A stretch of DNA of 49,916 nucleotides from Polyangium fumosum (GCF_005144585.1 NZ_SSMQ01000087.1:1-49916); one strand, 5' to 3'. Positions 9,787 to 19,300 are shown, numbered from the stretch's first letter. Made by a program: numbers and translations. The notes: generated by a model not told the origin, from the sequence alone.

Positions 9787-11151
9787 ATGCGAGAGAACGA
9801 GATCCCCATGCCCGAACGCTCGAAGCCCTACCCGACGATGGCCCTCGAAGGCGAGAGCGACGTGCTGCGCCTCGTCCGGGCGCCGCGGCTGACGCGCACG
9901 ATCGCGCGGATGCTGATCGCGCTGCTCGTGCTCGTCGCCGTCGCCCTCGTGGGGGTGCCCTGGCAGCAGAACTCGCCCGCGCACGGGCGGGTGATCGCCT
10001 TCGCCCCGCTCGACCGCCAGCAGACGATCGAGGCGCCCGTCGAGGGCCGCGTCGTGCGCTGGTACGTGAACGAAGGCGACCACGTCGAGGAGGGCGCGCC
10101 GATCGCCGACATCTCCGACAACGATCCCGAGATCGTCCCGCGCCTCGAACGCGAGAAGGCCGCGGTCGACGCGCGCATCGAGGCGGCCCGCGCGCGCACC
10201 GGCGCCGTCGAGGGCCGCATCGAGTCGCTCGCGTCCTCCCGCGACAGCGCGCTCGCGGCGGCCTCGTCCCGCGTGAAGATGGCCAAGGATCGCACACGCG
10301 CCGCCGAGCAGACGATCGTCGCGGCCGAGGCCGCGCACAAGACGGCCGAGCTCAACCTGAACCGACAGCGATCGCTCTTCGAGGAGGGGCTCTCGTCGAA
10401 GCGGCAGGTCGAGCTCGCCGAGCTCGAGGAGGCGCGCGCGCGCACCGACAAGGATCGCGCCGGCGCCGCGCTCTCGGCGGCCCGCGCGGAGGAGGCTGCG
10501 CTCGCCGCGGACCTCTCCAAGATCAAGAACGACGCGAGCGCCTCCATCAACGACGCCACGGCGTCGCGCGCCACCGCCGAGGCCGAGATCGCGGTGGCGA
10601 CCGCGGAGCTCGCGCGCATGGAGGTGCGGCTCGCCCGGCAGCTCACCCAGAGCGTGAAGGCGCCACGCGCGGGCACGGTCTTGCGGGTCGTCGCCAAACA
10701 AGGCGGGGAGATGATCAAGTCGGGCGAGGTCCTCGCGATGCTCGTCCCCGACACCGACGACGTGGCCGTCGAGCTCTGGGTCGACGGCAACGACGTCAAC
10801 CTCGTCACGCCGGGGCGCAAGGTGCGCCTGCAGTTCGAGGGGTGGCCCGCCATCCAGTTCTCCGGCTGGCCCTCGGCGGCCGTCGGTACCTACGGCGGCA
10901 AGGTCGCGTTCGTCGACGCCACGGACGACGGCGCTGGCAAGTTCCGCGTGGTCGTCGTGTCCGACGGCGACGCGCCCTGGCCCAGCAAGCAATACCTGCG
11001 GCAGGGCACGCGCGCGAACGGCTGGATCCTGCTCGACCGCGTCTCGCTCGGCTACGAGCTCTGGCGCCAGTTCAACGGCTTTCCCCCCCAGTGGCCCGCG
11101 CCGCCCGCGGACGGGTCCAAGGGCGACACGAAGAAGGGAGGCGGCAAGTGA
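9787..11151 (+). CDS. HlyD-type membrane fusion protein of type I secretion
   Basis: A 454-residue periplasmic adaptor that links the ABC exporter to the outer-membrane channel. A short cytoplasmic tail precedes one membrane helix (about residues 41-58, RMLIALLVLVAVALVG). A split biotinyl/lipoyl half-motif follows (APVEGRVVRWYVNEGDHVEE), then a long Ala/Glu/Arg-rich coiled coil (about 115-290). The second half-motif (KAPRAGTVLRVVAKQGGEMI) and a C-terminal beta-barrel complete it. The start is 8 bases after the exporter stop; an ATG at 9808 is an alternative. It overlaps the next gene by 4 bases, so all three secretion genes are likely one transcript. Confidence 0.9.
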   Translation: MRENEIPMPERSKPYPTMALEGESDVLRLVRAPRLTRTIARMLIALLVLVAVALVGVPWQQNSPAHGRVIAFAPLDRQQTIEAPVEGRVVRWYVNEGDHVEEGAPIADISDNDPEIVPRLEREKAAVDARIEAARARTGAVEGRIESLASSRDSALAAASSRVKMAKDRTRAAEQTIVAAEAAHKTAELNLNRQRSLFEEGLSSKRQVELAELEEARARTDKDRAGAALSAARAEEAALAADLSKIKNDASASINDATASRATAEAEIAVATAELARMEVRLARQLTQSVKAPRAGTVLRVVAKQGGEMIKSGEVLAMLVPDTDDVAVELWVDGNDVNLVTPGRKVRLQFEGWPAIQFSGWPSAAVGTYGGKVAFVDATDDGAGKFRVVVVSDGDAPWPSKQYLRQGTRANGWILLDRVSLGYELWRQFNGFPPQWPAPPADGSKGDTKKGGGK

Positions 11152-12632
11152 CGAGCCCCGTACGAACCCTCGCGCTCGCGCTCGCGCTCGTGTGGCCGGG
11201 CGTCGCGAGGGGACAAGCGCCCTCGGCGGCCACGGACGCGACCACGTCCGCGCGGGCGCCCGAGGGCCCCGCGACGACGGCCTCGACGAGCGTCGGCGAG
11301 CTCCGTCTGGAGGAGCTCGTCCGTTCGGTCGAGCAGCGCTTCCCGCTCATCCTCGCGGCAGCGCAGGAGCGCGCCGCGGCCGAGGCCGATCGGATGACCG
11401 CGTCGGGCGGGTTTGATCCATCCTGGCGAACGACCGCGGCCGTGATCCCGATCGGGGGGTATCCCTCGCAGCGGATCGACACGTTCGTCGAGCAGCCGCT
11501 GCCGTGGTGGGGGTCGAGTGTCTTCGCCGGCTACCGCATCGGCCGCGGCGAGTTCCCGGTCTACGACGGCAAGCTCGCGACGAACGAGTACGGCGAGGTG
11601 CGCGCCGGCGCGCGCCTCAACCTCTGGCGCGACGGCCCGATCGATCGGCGCCGCGCGAACATCCAGCGCGCCGAGCTCGGCGTCGACGCGGCGACCCAGG
11701 GCGCCGATCAGCAGCGGATCGAGGCCACGCGTGTCGCCTCGTTCCGGTACTGGGACTGGGTCGCGGCGGGCCAGCGGATCGCCGTCGCGCGCACGTGGCT
11801 CGACCTCGCGCTCGTGCGCGACGAGGGGCTCGCGCGCCGCGTGGAGGCGGGCGACGTCCCCGCGTTCGAGCGGCAGGAGAACCAGCGCGTGATCCTCCAG
11901 CGCAGGGCGCAGCTCGTCTCCACGCAGCGCGCGCTCGAACAGGCGGCCATCGAGCTCTCGCTTTTTCTGCGGGCCCCGGATGGTTCGGCCCTCCTGCCCG
12001 AGGCCTCGCGGCTCCCGAGGCGTCTGCCCGAGCCCACGCCGCTCGACGTCGCGCGTGTCCGGGCGGACGAGCGGGAGGCGATCGAGCGCAGGCCGGAGCT
12101 CAAGCGCCTCGACGCGCAGAAAGAGCAGGCCGAGGTCGAGCGTCGCTGGGCCGAGAACCAGAAGCGCCCCGCGATCGACCTCGTGATCGTGGGCTCGCAG
12201 GACCTCGGCCCGGGGGATCCCAAGCAAGCGAAGCCCGTGCTCGAAGCCGCCGTCGTCGTCGACATCCCGCTGCTCAACCGCGTCGCCAGCGGGCGCGAGC
12301 GAGCGGCGGCGGCGCAGGTCTCGCGGATCGAGGCCCAGGCGCGGCTCCAGCGGGATCGTGTCGTGGCCGACGTGCGCGACGCGGCCTCGGCGCTCGCAGC
12401 GGCCGAGCAACGCGCGGACGTGGCGCGCACGGAGGTCGATGTCGCGCGCAAGCTCGCCGAGCAGGAGCTTCGGCGCTTCGAGCTTGGCGAGGGCACGCTC
12501 CTGCTCGTGAACCTGCGCGAGCAAGCCGCGCTCGAAGCCGCGCTCCGGCAGGTGGACGCCGTCGCCGACTGGCAAAAGGCTCTTGCTGCTTACCGCGCTG
12601 CGACCGCGGGCGCGGCGAGTGCTGTGCGGTGA
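11148..12632 (+). CDS. TolC-type outer-membrane efflux/secretion channel
   Basis: A 494-residue outer-membrane factor. A signal peptide (MTSPVRTLALALALVWPGVA) starts at a GTG that overlaps the adaptor stop (GTGA) and has GGGAGG upstream. The OEP fold is shown by two long Ala/Arg/Glu-rich coiled-coil halves (about 55-300 and 320-490) and a porin-like strand region with many aromatic residues (WWGSSVFAGYRIGRGEFP). The C-terminal half has the typical RAAAAQVSRIEAQARLQRD helix. It completes a type I secretion conduit with the two genes before it. The unpaired substrate gene is not in this operon. A palindromic repeat element follows about 95 bases downstream. Confidence 0.9.
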   Translation: MTSPVRTLALALALVWPGVARGQAPSAATDATTSARAPEGPATTASTSVGELRLEELVRSVEQRFPLILAAAQERAAAEADRMTASGGFDPSWRTTAAVIPIGGYPSQRIDTFVEQPLPWWGSSVFAGYRIGRGEFPVYDGKLATNEYGEVRAGARLNLWRDGPIDRRRANIQRAELGVDAATQGADQQRIEATRVASFRYWDWVAAGQRIAVARTWLDLALVRDEGLARRVEAGDVPAFERQENQRVILQRRAQLVSTQRALEQAAIELSLFLRAPDGSALLPEASRLPRRLPEPTPLDVARVRADEREAIERRPELKRLDAQKEQAEVERRWAENQKRPAIDLVIVGSQDLGPGDPKQAKPVLEAAVVVDIPLLNRVASGRERAAAAQVSRIEAQARLQRDRVVADVRDAASALAAAEQRADVARTEVDVARKLAEQELRRFELGEGTLLLVNLREQAALEAALRQVDAVADWQKALAAYRAATAGAASAVR

Positions 12633-12831
12633 GGCGAAGTCATTTCGTGAAGCGTCCACGAGCCTCCTGAGGAACCAAACGGCATCGCATTGCCGGCCTG
12701 GCCGCCCTGCCGGTCCTGGCCATGGGCTGAGCATTGGTCTCATCGCAAGCCGCCGCGCCGGGGCGCTGCCCCGGGCCCCGCGGGGGCTCTTCGCCCCTCG
12801 ACCCGAACCAGGGCCCGCCCTGGACCCTTTG

Positions 12832-12862
12832 GGGAAGAACTGCGCGATGCGCAGTTCTTCCC
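12832..12862. repeat. Hairpin core copy 1 of the palindromic repeat
   Basis: A perfect 14-bp stem with a 3-base loop, centred on GCGCGATGCGC. The arms extend into GGGAAG/CTTCCC. It lies about 200 bases after the TolC-type gene, so it could also end that transcript. Confidence 0.8.
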
Positions 12863-12939
12863 ACAGGCCGTTGGGACCGCGTTGCCGGCTGAACCGTCAG
12901 CGCTGCCGTCTTGGCTGGCGGGGTCTTGACTCGGCCCGT

Positions 12940-12970
12940 TCGATGAACTGCGCGATGCGCAGTTCATCGA
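12940..12970. repeat. Hairpin core copy 2 of the palindromic repeat
   Basis: A perfect 14-bp stem with a GAT loop and the same core as copy 1. The outer arm bases are TCGATG/CATCGA instead of GGGAAG/CTTCCC. The arms have changed together, so base pairing was kept. Confidence 0.8.
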
Positions 12971-13148
12971 CCCAGGATCCAGCGCCTCGCTGGTCCGGGT
13001 CCCGGGGCGGATAGCCCCGGGTGGGGCCTGGGGCAACGCCCCAGCGAAGCGCTTCCCAGATGAGACCAATGCTCAGGGCCATGGGTGGTATTGGATTCAC
13101 GTCGAGCTCGAACCGTCATGGGACGCTCGGTTCCCGGGCGTATCGTGA

Positions 13149-13574
13149 GCCCCCTGGTTCATTTTCCCTTGTCGCTCGGCCGATCAACGTGCGATTCGGC
13201 ACCACAAGGGCGAGATTCACTCCGACCTCGCGGGCTTCACGTACCCTTGTGGAGTGGATGAGAACTGCAAGCCAAAGACCTGCACCGAGCCGCTCGTCCT
13301 CAAAGCTCCGGCTGATAAAACTACGTCCCCAAATGACCAAGACGCCGCGCAGGTGCACCACGTCGTGCGCAGGAAGGACAAGCGCCTATGCCCGTGGGGC
13401 ACGAACTCGAACAAGAACGCGGCGGTCATCTCGGGCAAGCTCAACAGGCATCTAACGAACAACCCGCCGTCGGAGGACGAGGTGGATCAGATCAACAAGG
13501 TTCTGCCGTACACGCCGTGACACGGCTGGCACGTTTGCAGCGAGCACGTTGACGCCGCCACCAACGAGGTCTAG
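13149..13574 (+). pseudogene. C-terminal fragment of a secreted toxin/nuclease-like protein
   Basis: A coding-like frame without a credible start and interrupted by stops at 13146-13148 (TGA) and 13518-13520 (TGA); it ends at TAG 13572-13574. It reads as a toxin tip: AIRHHKGEIHSDLAGFTYPC near the start, then VHHVVRRKDKRLCPWGTNSN, NAAVISGKLNRHLTNNPPS, and after the inner stop HGWHVCSEHVDAATNEV. The HH pair followed by an N-rich segment is reminiscent of His-Me/HNH-type nuclease tips of polymorphic toxins, but I cannot assign a family. The inner TGA probably replaces TGG. The next gene begins 10 bases after the final stop, the arrangement of a toxin and its immunity protein. Loss of the N-terminal body adjoins the inverted repeat element. 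Confidence 0.45.
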
Positions 13575-13584
13575 GCGAAACACG

Positions 13585-14388
13585 ATGATCGAACGGGTCA
13601 CCCCTCGCTTCGGACGCCTCGTCTTCGACCGAGACGCCATCGTCCGCGCCGCTCTGCGCGCCTACGTGGAAGGCGCCCTCGCTGGGCTCGCGCGCTTTGC
13701 CTTCCCGGCCGCCGCCGGCGCGATTTGGGTCGGCGACCTCCAGCAGGGCACCTTCCGCAACGACGACGGCTGCGGAGCGTACGAGGTCGTGGCGTGGACC
13801 GAGGCGGGCGTCGTTGGCCTCGCGTACGAGCTAGGGGCCGGTCCGATCGAGCAGCTCGGCCTGTCGGTCGACGCGGTAACGGGTGGCCCGGACGACGTGC
13901 GCGCGGCGCTGCCGGAGCTTCCTTTTAAGCTGGAGCCCGCGCTCGTGATGGCCGTCGACATGCTTGGAGTGGGACCCGAGCATGGGCAGAGGGATGCGGG
14001 CGTCGGCTTCTGGCTGCTCGGCGATCACGTCGCCGGCACGATGTTCGACGACCCAACCTTGCTGGGCGCCTCCCGGCTGGCCGCGTGGGGCTTGCTCCAC
14101 AACGGGCGGCTGTTGCCGCTGTCTTGTGAGGCTTCGTCTTATCCACGCCCTGGGGGGATCGTCGTCGACTACGCCCGCCCGCAAGACGCCCCCGCACACG
14201 CGATCATGGACGCAGTGGTCGATCGGAGGCTGAAGGGCCCCACGGAGTTCACGACCGACGAACTCGCCACGCTCCTTCATCCCCTCCCCACCCCCGCTTC
14301 GAAGCCTGTGCTTGGCGCTCAACGCATGCTTCAGAGGGTGGGCATCACCTGGCCCGGCTCGCCCGAGATCTCCGCGGAGCCGACATAA
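13585..14388 (+). CDS. Unknown protein, possible immunity protein
   Basis: A 267-residue soluble protein without a signal peptide or transmembrane segment. It starts at the ATG at 13585; the Shine-Dalgarno site is weak. It is mixed alpha/beta, with repeated hydrophobic strand-like stretches (AYEVVAWTEAGVVGLAYELG; GVGFWLLGDHVAGTMFDDP). The C-terminal third is Pro-rich. I do not recognise a family. Its position right after the toxin-like fragment, in the same direction, suggests an immunity or toxin-neutralising role, which would explain why it stays intact after the toxin decayed. It could equally be an unrelated gene. Confidence 0.6.
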   Translation: MIERVTPRFGRLVFDRDAIVRAALRAYVEGALAGLARFAFPAAAGAIWVGDLQQGTFRNDDGCGAYEVVAWTEAGVVGLAYELGAGPIEQLGLSVDAVTGGPDDVRAALPELPFKLEPALVMAVDMLGVGPEHGQRDAGVGFWLLGDHVAGTMFDDPTLLGASRLAAWGLLHNGRLLPLSCEASSYPRPGGIVVDYARPQDAPAHAIMDAVVDRRLKGPTEFTTDELATLLHPLPTPASKPVLGAQRMLQRVGITWPGSPEISAEPT

Positions 14389-14497
14389 CGGGCCGACCGA
14401 GGTTCGTCCAGGACCCACACTCTTCAGGTGCCGGACGGCGGAAGCGGCCCGTCCGACGCGTCGGCGTCCCGGGCCGCTGCTCCACCACGGGAGATGC

Positions 14498-14770
14498 CTG
14501 ACCGGGGAGCGCGTGGAGCTGACCGGGGAGCGCGTGGACCTGACCGGGGAGCGCGTGGACCTGACCGGGGAGCGCGTGGACCTGAGCCGGGAGCGCGTGG
14601 ACCTGACCAGGGAGCGCGTGGACCTGACCAGGGAGCGCGTGGACCTGACCAGGGAGCGCGTGGACCTGACCGGGGAGCGCGTGGACCTGACCGGGGAGCG
14701 CGTGGACCTGACCGGGGAGCGCGTGGACCTGACCGGGGCGCGCGTGGACCTGGCCGGGGCGCGCCTGGAC
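14498..14770. repeat. 21-bp tandem repeat, 13 copies
   Basis: Thirteen head-to-tail 21-bp units (13 x 21 = 273 bp) with the core ACCGGGGAGCGCGTGG. Inner units carry only a few substitutions: AGG for GGG in three, GCC at 14585-14588, and CGC near the 3' end. Because 21 is a multiple of three, several frames stay open and give heptapeptide arrays (LTGERVD on plus; QVHALPG on minus), but no start or ribosome site supports a gene. It lies in the gap between the end of the possible immunity gene and the end of the convergent glycosylase gene. Confidence 0.95.
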
Positions 14771-14826
14771 CTCATGCGGGATCCCACGGACCGCTCGGGA
14801 TGGCGGGCGGCGTCGTGGCGCCTTCG

Positions 14827-16038
14827 TCACGCAGAGAGGCCCTTCAAAGCGGACTTGAGCGCCCCCGCGAGTTTCCCCCGTCGCGCCACCTCGACCCGCT
14901 CCAGGCCGAGCCACGCGGCCATCCTCGAAAGCTCCGCCGCCAAGAGGTCGGGCGTGTCCGGGCCCGCGCCCGGCTCGGTGTGAGAGGCCTGCACCCGCAG
15001 CACCTTCTCTTTGCGGTCGGCTTTCAGGTCCACGCGCGCCGTGATCGTGTCGCCTTCGAGGAAAGGCAAAACGTAATACCCGTGGGTGCGCTTCTCGGCC
15101 GGCGTATAGATCTCCAGCCGGATCTTCACCCCGAAGAGCCGCTCGGTGCGGTCGCGGAACCAGATCAGGTTGTCGAACGGCGAGAGCAATGCGCGGGCGG
15201 CGATCTTGCGCGGCGTCTGCGCCTCGGGGTGCAGGTAGGCCGGCTTGGAAAACCCCTCGACCTTGACGGGCAGGAGCTCGCCGGCCTCGACGAGCTCTTG
15301 CACGCGGGCGCGAGCGCCCTGCAAAGGGAGGCGGAAGTAATCGCGCAGGTCGGCCTCGGTCGCGACGCCCATGGCGCGGGACGCAATGCGGACGAGCGCG
15401 CGCTGGGCGTCGGCCTCGGGCGGCGTGGGCATGCCGTGGATTTCGGCAGGGAGGACCCGCGCGGTCAGATCGTAGACGCGCTCGAAGCCACGCCGCGTGG
15501 CGGTCGTGACGTAGCCGGCCCAGAACAACCATTCGAGCGCGCGCTTGCCCTCGGACCAGGACCACCAGCCCGACGCGCCGCGCGGGCCGGTGGCGAAATC
15601 GCCGCCCGTCACCGGACCTCGTTTCTCGATTTCGGCGAGCACGCTCTCGATGTACGGGCGCCGCTCCTTGCCGAAGCGCGCGAGGCCGCCCCATTGCTCG
15701 CCCGCCTCCGCGCGCGCCATGCGCCATCGCAGCAAGGGCTGGAGCGCGAGCGGCAGGAGCGAGGCCTCGTGCCCCCAGTATTCGAAGAGCGAGCGCTTGT
15801 TCCCCCAGGCCTCCTTCTCCAGGAGCGCCTGCGGATACACGCCGAGCCGCGAGAAGGCGGGCAGGTAGTGGGTCCGGACGATGACGTTGACGCTGTCGAG
15901 CTGGATCACGCCGAGTCGCTCCGCCGTCTTCGCGAAGTGACGCCGGTTCACGCTGGCCGGCCGCGCTTCGCCAAACCCTTGTGCTGCCAGGGCGATACGC
16001 CGCGCTTGGTTGGCCGAGAGGTCGAAGGTCTCCTTCAT
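14827..16038 (-). CDS. ycaQ: YcaQ/AlkX-type DNA glycosylase (winged-helix, HTH_42)
   Basis: A 403-residue protein close to the length of E. coli YcaQ. This family cuts alkylated bases and unhooks DNA interstrand crosslinks. The N-terminal winged helices contain the catalytic motif Q46-L47-D48 (GVIQLDSVNVIVRTHYLPAF), the Q-x-D form known for the YcaQ branch rather than Q-x-Q of the AlkZ branch. Later landmarks are FEYWGHEASLLPL and PFDNLIWFRDRTERLFG, both typical of the family. The ATG at 16038 gives the expected N-terminus (MKETFDLSANQARRIAL), with no strong Shine-Dalgarno site. A repair enzyme of this type is sometimes found near genes for alkylating natural products; the N-nitroso cluster here is 4 kb away. 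Confidence 0.9.
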   Translation of the reverse strand: MKETFDLSANQARRIALAAQGFGEARPASVNRRHFAKTAERLGVIQLDSVNVIVRTHYLPAFSRLGVYPQALLEKEAWGNKRSLFEYWGHEASLLPLALQPLLRWRMARAEAGEQWGGLARFGKERRPYIESVLAEIEKRGPVTGGDFATGPRGASGWWSWSEGKRALEWLFWAGYVTTATRRGFERVYDLTARVLPAEIHGMPTPPEADAQRALVRIASRAMGVATEADLRDYFRLPLQGARARVQELVEAGELLPVKVEGFSKPAYLHPEAQTPRKIAARALLSPFDNLIWFRDRTERLFGVKIRLEIYTPAEKRTHGYYVLPFLEGDTITARVDLKADRKEKVLRVQASHTEPGAGPDTPDLLAAELSRMAAWLGLERVEVARRGKLAGALKSALKGLSA

Positions 16039-16121
16039 TGGGGACGCGCATGGTAGCCGTAGTGCGTCCGAGGGCCAACCAGGGCGCGCGCGTCGCAGCA
16101 CGCAAGCGACCGCGGGGGCGC

Positions 16122-16149
16122 TTGACAAGACGCCCTGCCCGCCTGCAAA
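16122..16149 (+). promoter_or_regulatory. Candidate housekeeping promoter before the Phe-rich mini-ORF
   Basis: TTGACA at 16122-16127 and TGCAAA at 16144-16149 are 16 bases apart. The mini-ORF starts 14 bases downstream. The -35 is a perfect match and the -10 is a moderate one. Confidence 0.45.
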
Positions 16150-16163
16150 CTCCCGCCGCCGCC

Positions 16164-16184
16164 ATGTTCTTCTTCTTCGTGTAA
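16164..16184 (+). CDS. Phe-rich leader-like mini-ORF (MFFFFV)
   Basis: ATG, four TTC codons, GTG, then TAA. No Shine-Dalgarno site precedes it. A hairpin-forming stretch follows (CCGTCCG at 16192-16198 with CGGACGG at 16237-16243, and an inner CGCCCCTGG/CCCAGGGCG pair). Codon run plus downstream alternative hairpins is the plan of an attenuator leader peptide, sensing phenylalanine, but the next gene (16337) is not a recognised phenylalanine gene. Whether it is translated is unknown. Confidence 0.35.
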   Translation: MFFFFV

Positions 16185-16336
16185 GCGCGGGCCGTCCGTT
16201 CCCAATCGTCGCCCCTGGTGTCTCTCGTACCCAGGGCGGACGGGGACGGCTGCGCGCTGCACGTGAACTGCTGGCCATTCGAAGCCGCGTCACGCGTGCG
16301 CGCCATCCGTCCGCCTCCGCCCCGAAGGAGGAGCGC

Positions 16337-19300
16337 ATGGACTCCGTCTATGGCGCGTCGAACCCGTTTGCCACGGGCTCGATGGCGCGCGGGATCGTTT
16401 TTGTCCGTCGAATGGTATCCGTGTCTGCAAAGCTCCGTCGGCCCGCCGTGCGCGCCGTCGTTTTGATTCACCTCGCCGCCGCGGCGCGCGCGCTGGAGCG
16501 GCGATATTTGGGCGCCCCGACCTGTGAAGGCGAGCTCTCCGGCGGGATCCTCGCGGAGCTTCGTACGCTCGTCGGCGCGCGCGAAGGCTGTGAGGCGGGC
16601 CCGGCGGGAGCGCTGCTCGTGGCGTATCTGGAGGAGCGGTTCGCCGCAGAGGAGTGCCTCACGCCGCGGGCGCTCACGCGGATCGCCGCGCGCGCGGAAG
16701 GGCTCTTCGGCAGCGTCGAAGCTGCGCGGCTGCATCGCTTCAGCGTCGAGCTTGCGAGCGGACGGCGGCGAGAGGCGCTCGAACGCGCAAGGGCCTTGCC
16801 CGAGGGCGCGGTGCGCGCGCGTGCCCTTGCGCGGATCGAGGATGGACTCGAGCATCACCCGGGGCGCGAGCGCGCGTGTTCGTTCGTGGGAAACCTCGAT
16901 TCACTGGAGGAGGCGCGTCTGTATCGACCGTCCTTGCCGCTCGTGCGGGAGCTGCTCGTCATGGGCGGGGATGCGCTTCGTCTCGCCGAGGAAATGGTGC
17001 CTCGCATCGAAGGCAGCGAAGGACAGGAGGCGCGCGCGCTTTGGGCGATGGCGATGTATCCGGAACGCGGGCCCGCGGGGGCCATCGACCTTTTGCGCGC
17101 CGTGCGCCATCGCAATGCGTGGAACCATGGCTGGCTCGGCCTGATCGGGGGCGCGCTCCACGCGGGACGCCTGGATCACGCCGAGACGTTGCTCGCGCAC
17201 GCGCCGGGGCGATATCTACGCGGTCGCGCGGAGCTCGCCCTCGCGACCTTTCTCGCCGATCAGGGCGATCGGCTTTCGGCGCGGCGCAGGCTCCAGCGTG
17301 TGGACGATCCCGCGCTCGGGCCTGCGATCCAGCTCTTGCTCGCGCGCCTCGACCTCGACGCGGGCCTCGTACGCCGTACCATCGCGCGCGTGCTTGCATT
17401 GCCAATGGCGCTGCTCCGCCCGTCACGGCGTGCCGCGCTGCACGCGCCGCGGCTCGTCGGCGAGCCCGAGCCGATGGAGACCACGCTGGCCCGCGACGCA
17501 TGGCTCCTGCGGATCGCGCTCTCTTGGGGGCGCACGGACGACGATCGCGACGATCTGCTCCCGCGCGAGCTCGTGGATCGCGCTTTCGCGGATGCTTCGT
17601 TGCGACGCGCGTTGTTTCATGCCGGACACTGGAATGACCTGCTTTTTCCCGACAAAGGAGAGCCGCACGTGGTGCGCTGGTGGAAGGAGCAAGAGGCCAA
17701 CGCCACGTGGATCACGGAGCATTGCCTTGCTCTCCTCCGGAACGCTCCCACGCAGAGGGACACGCTCGCCGATCTCGAAGGCGACGGCCCCGTCACGCCC
17801 GAGGCGGCCTTCGCGCTCGGCGTGCTCGGCCCTGCGTCGAGCTGGGATCGTTGTCGTCAGGATCCACGTTTCCGTGACGCCCTCGGCGCCGCGCGCGCCC
17901 ATTACGACGAGGGGATCTCGCTCACGAGCAGCCGCAAACGGCGCCGCGTGGCGCTGATCGACGCGGCCCGCGCCCACCTGCGCCGCGTGCTCGACATGGA
18001 TCCCGTGCGCGGCGAGGAGGCGCGTGTCGCCACGACGTCGCGCATTCGGTGCCTCCAGAACCTCGGCGGAGAGCAGGCCACCACCATTCAGCACCACGCG
18101 CTCGTGCGATCCATGGAACGTGGCGGGCATTCGCAGCTCCGAAAAGCCCTGTTCCACGCGCTCGCCGCGCTCGCTCCGCAGCGCGCGACGGAGGTCTTCG
18201 TCGAGCGGTACGAGGTCTTCGCGCGGGATGGGCAGGCGCCCTGGGCCGCGGAGCAGATCGAGGCGCAGGGCCTCTTCCCGCCCGGCACCACGAAGGGGCA
18301 CGACAGCGCCTTCACGCACCTCACCGAGCGCCTCGGCGATCGAGCGGCTTCCGTATGGCTCGCCGACTTCGTGCAGACGTTCGCGCGGGACGTCGGCACG
18401 CCCCCCGGCCCCGAGGTGCTGGCGCTCGTGGACACGCCCGATCTGCCGGCGACCGGCGAAGCGCGGGTGCGACAGATCCTCGAACATCGGGAGACGTTGC
18501 TCCGTGGGGATGTCGAGGACTTCGTGCGTGGTCTCGTCAAGGCGCCCGAGCGGATGGGGCTGCTCTCCGCTGTTTGCCCCGTATCACCGGGGCGCCACAC
18601 GGAGGTCTGGAGCTCCAACGATTGGGCGGACCTCGTGGTTCAACTCCAAAAGGACGTCGGCGTCGTCGCCGGCGGCCCGATCCTGCGCCTTCGCCGGCAT
18701 TTGCCCGGCGCCGAGCACGCCGTGCAGGCGCTCGTCCAGGGCGCGCCGCCCGTGCCCGCGCTCGCGCGCCCGCTGCCCCTCGGATCGAGCGGCGTCTTCA
18801 CGCTTCGGTACCTGGACAAACGGCGCGATTTTTTGGCGTTCTTGCGCTTCGCCGACTGCGTGCCCTGCTGCTTCAACAGCACGAGCTGGATGTACAGGTA
18901 CGGAGACGAAAAGAGCACCAAGCACATGGTGCTCTCGCTCTGGAAGGACCCGCTCTCCTTCTGCTTTCAGCTCGTGCGCGCGCCTCACGCGGGCGTGGCC
19001 GAGGCGCAAGGGTTCGTGTTTGGTGGCTTCGGGCTCTGCGAGGATCGCCCCGCGCTTCTCTTGAACGGCCTCTATTTGCGCCGCCAGCTCCCATGGCTGC
19101 GCTTTGCAATCGTCGAGGCCATCGAGCAAGCGTTCTGCCGGCCGCTCGGCATCCGCCTCGTCGCCATCGCCGCGCGGTACGGCGGCGCGGGCCCGCTGCC
19201 GCCGGAATACAAGACGCAGCGAGGGCGCACCGTGCATCGGCTGCGGGCGCTCCGCGCGCCGAGCGGCGTCCTCGTGACGCGCGTGTACGACGACCTTTCG

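Larger units (their letters stand above)
12727..13076. repeat. 350-bp inverted repeat element with palindromic cores
   Basis: The ends are perfect 17-bp inverted repeats: CTGAGCATTGGTCTCAT at 12727-12743 and its complement at 13060-13076. The left and right halves are divergent inverted copies of one ~120-bp unit. That unit has a run such as GGGGCGCTGCCCC, then a segment like ACCCGAACCAG...CCCTGGAC, then a hairpin. The two hairpins share the core AACTGCGCGATGCGCAGTT (12832-12862 and 12940-12970; 14-bp perfect stems with GAT loops). A third unit lies at 49510-49626. There is no transposase, so the element is MITE-like or REP-like. Confidence 0.8.

Noticed and set aside
13254-13520. Intact 88-residue protein starting at the GTG at 13254
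   Set aside because: No Shine-Dalgarno site; coding-like sequence continues before the GTG and after the TGA, so a pseudogene fits better.
14498-14770. Heptapeptide-repeat protein in the tandem repeat (LTGERVD or QVHALPG)
   Set aside because: Frames stay open only because the unit is 21 bp long; no start site, Shine-Dalgarno site or flanking coding signal exists, and it is on both strands.
14498-14770. CRISPR array
   Set aside because: The repeats are contiguous with no unique spacers, and no cas gene is near.
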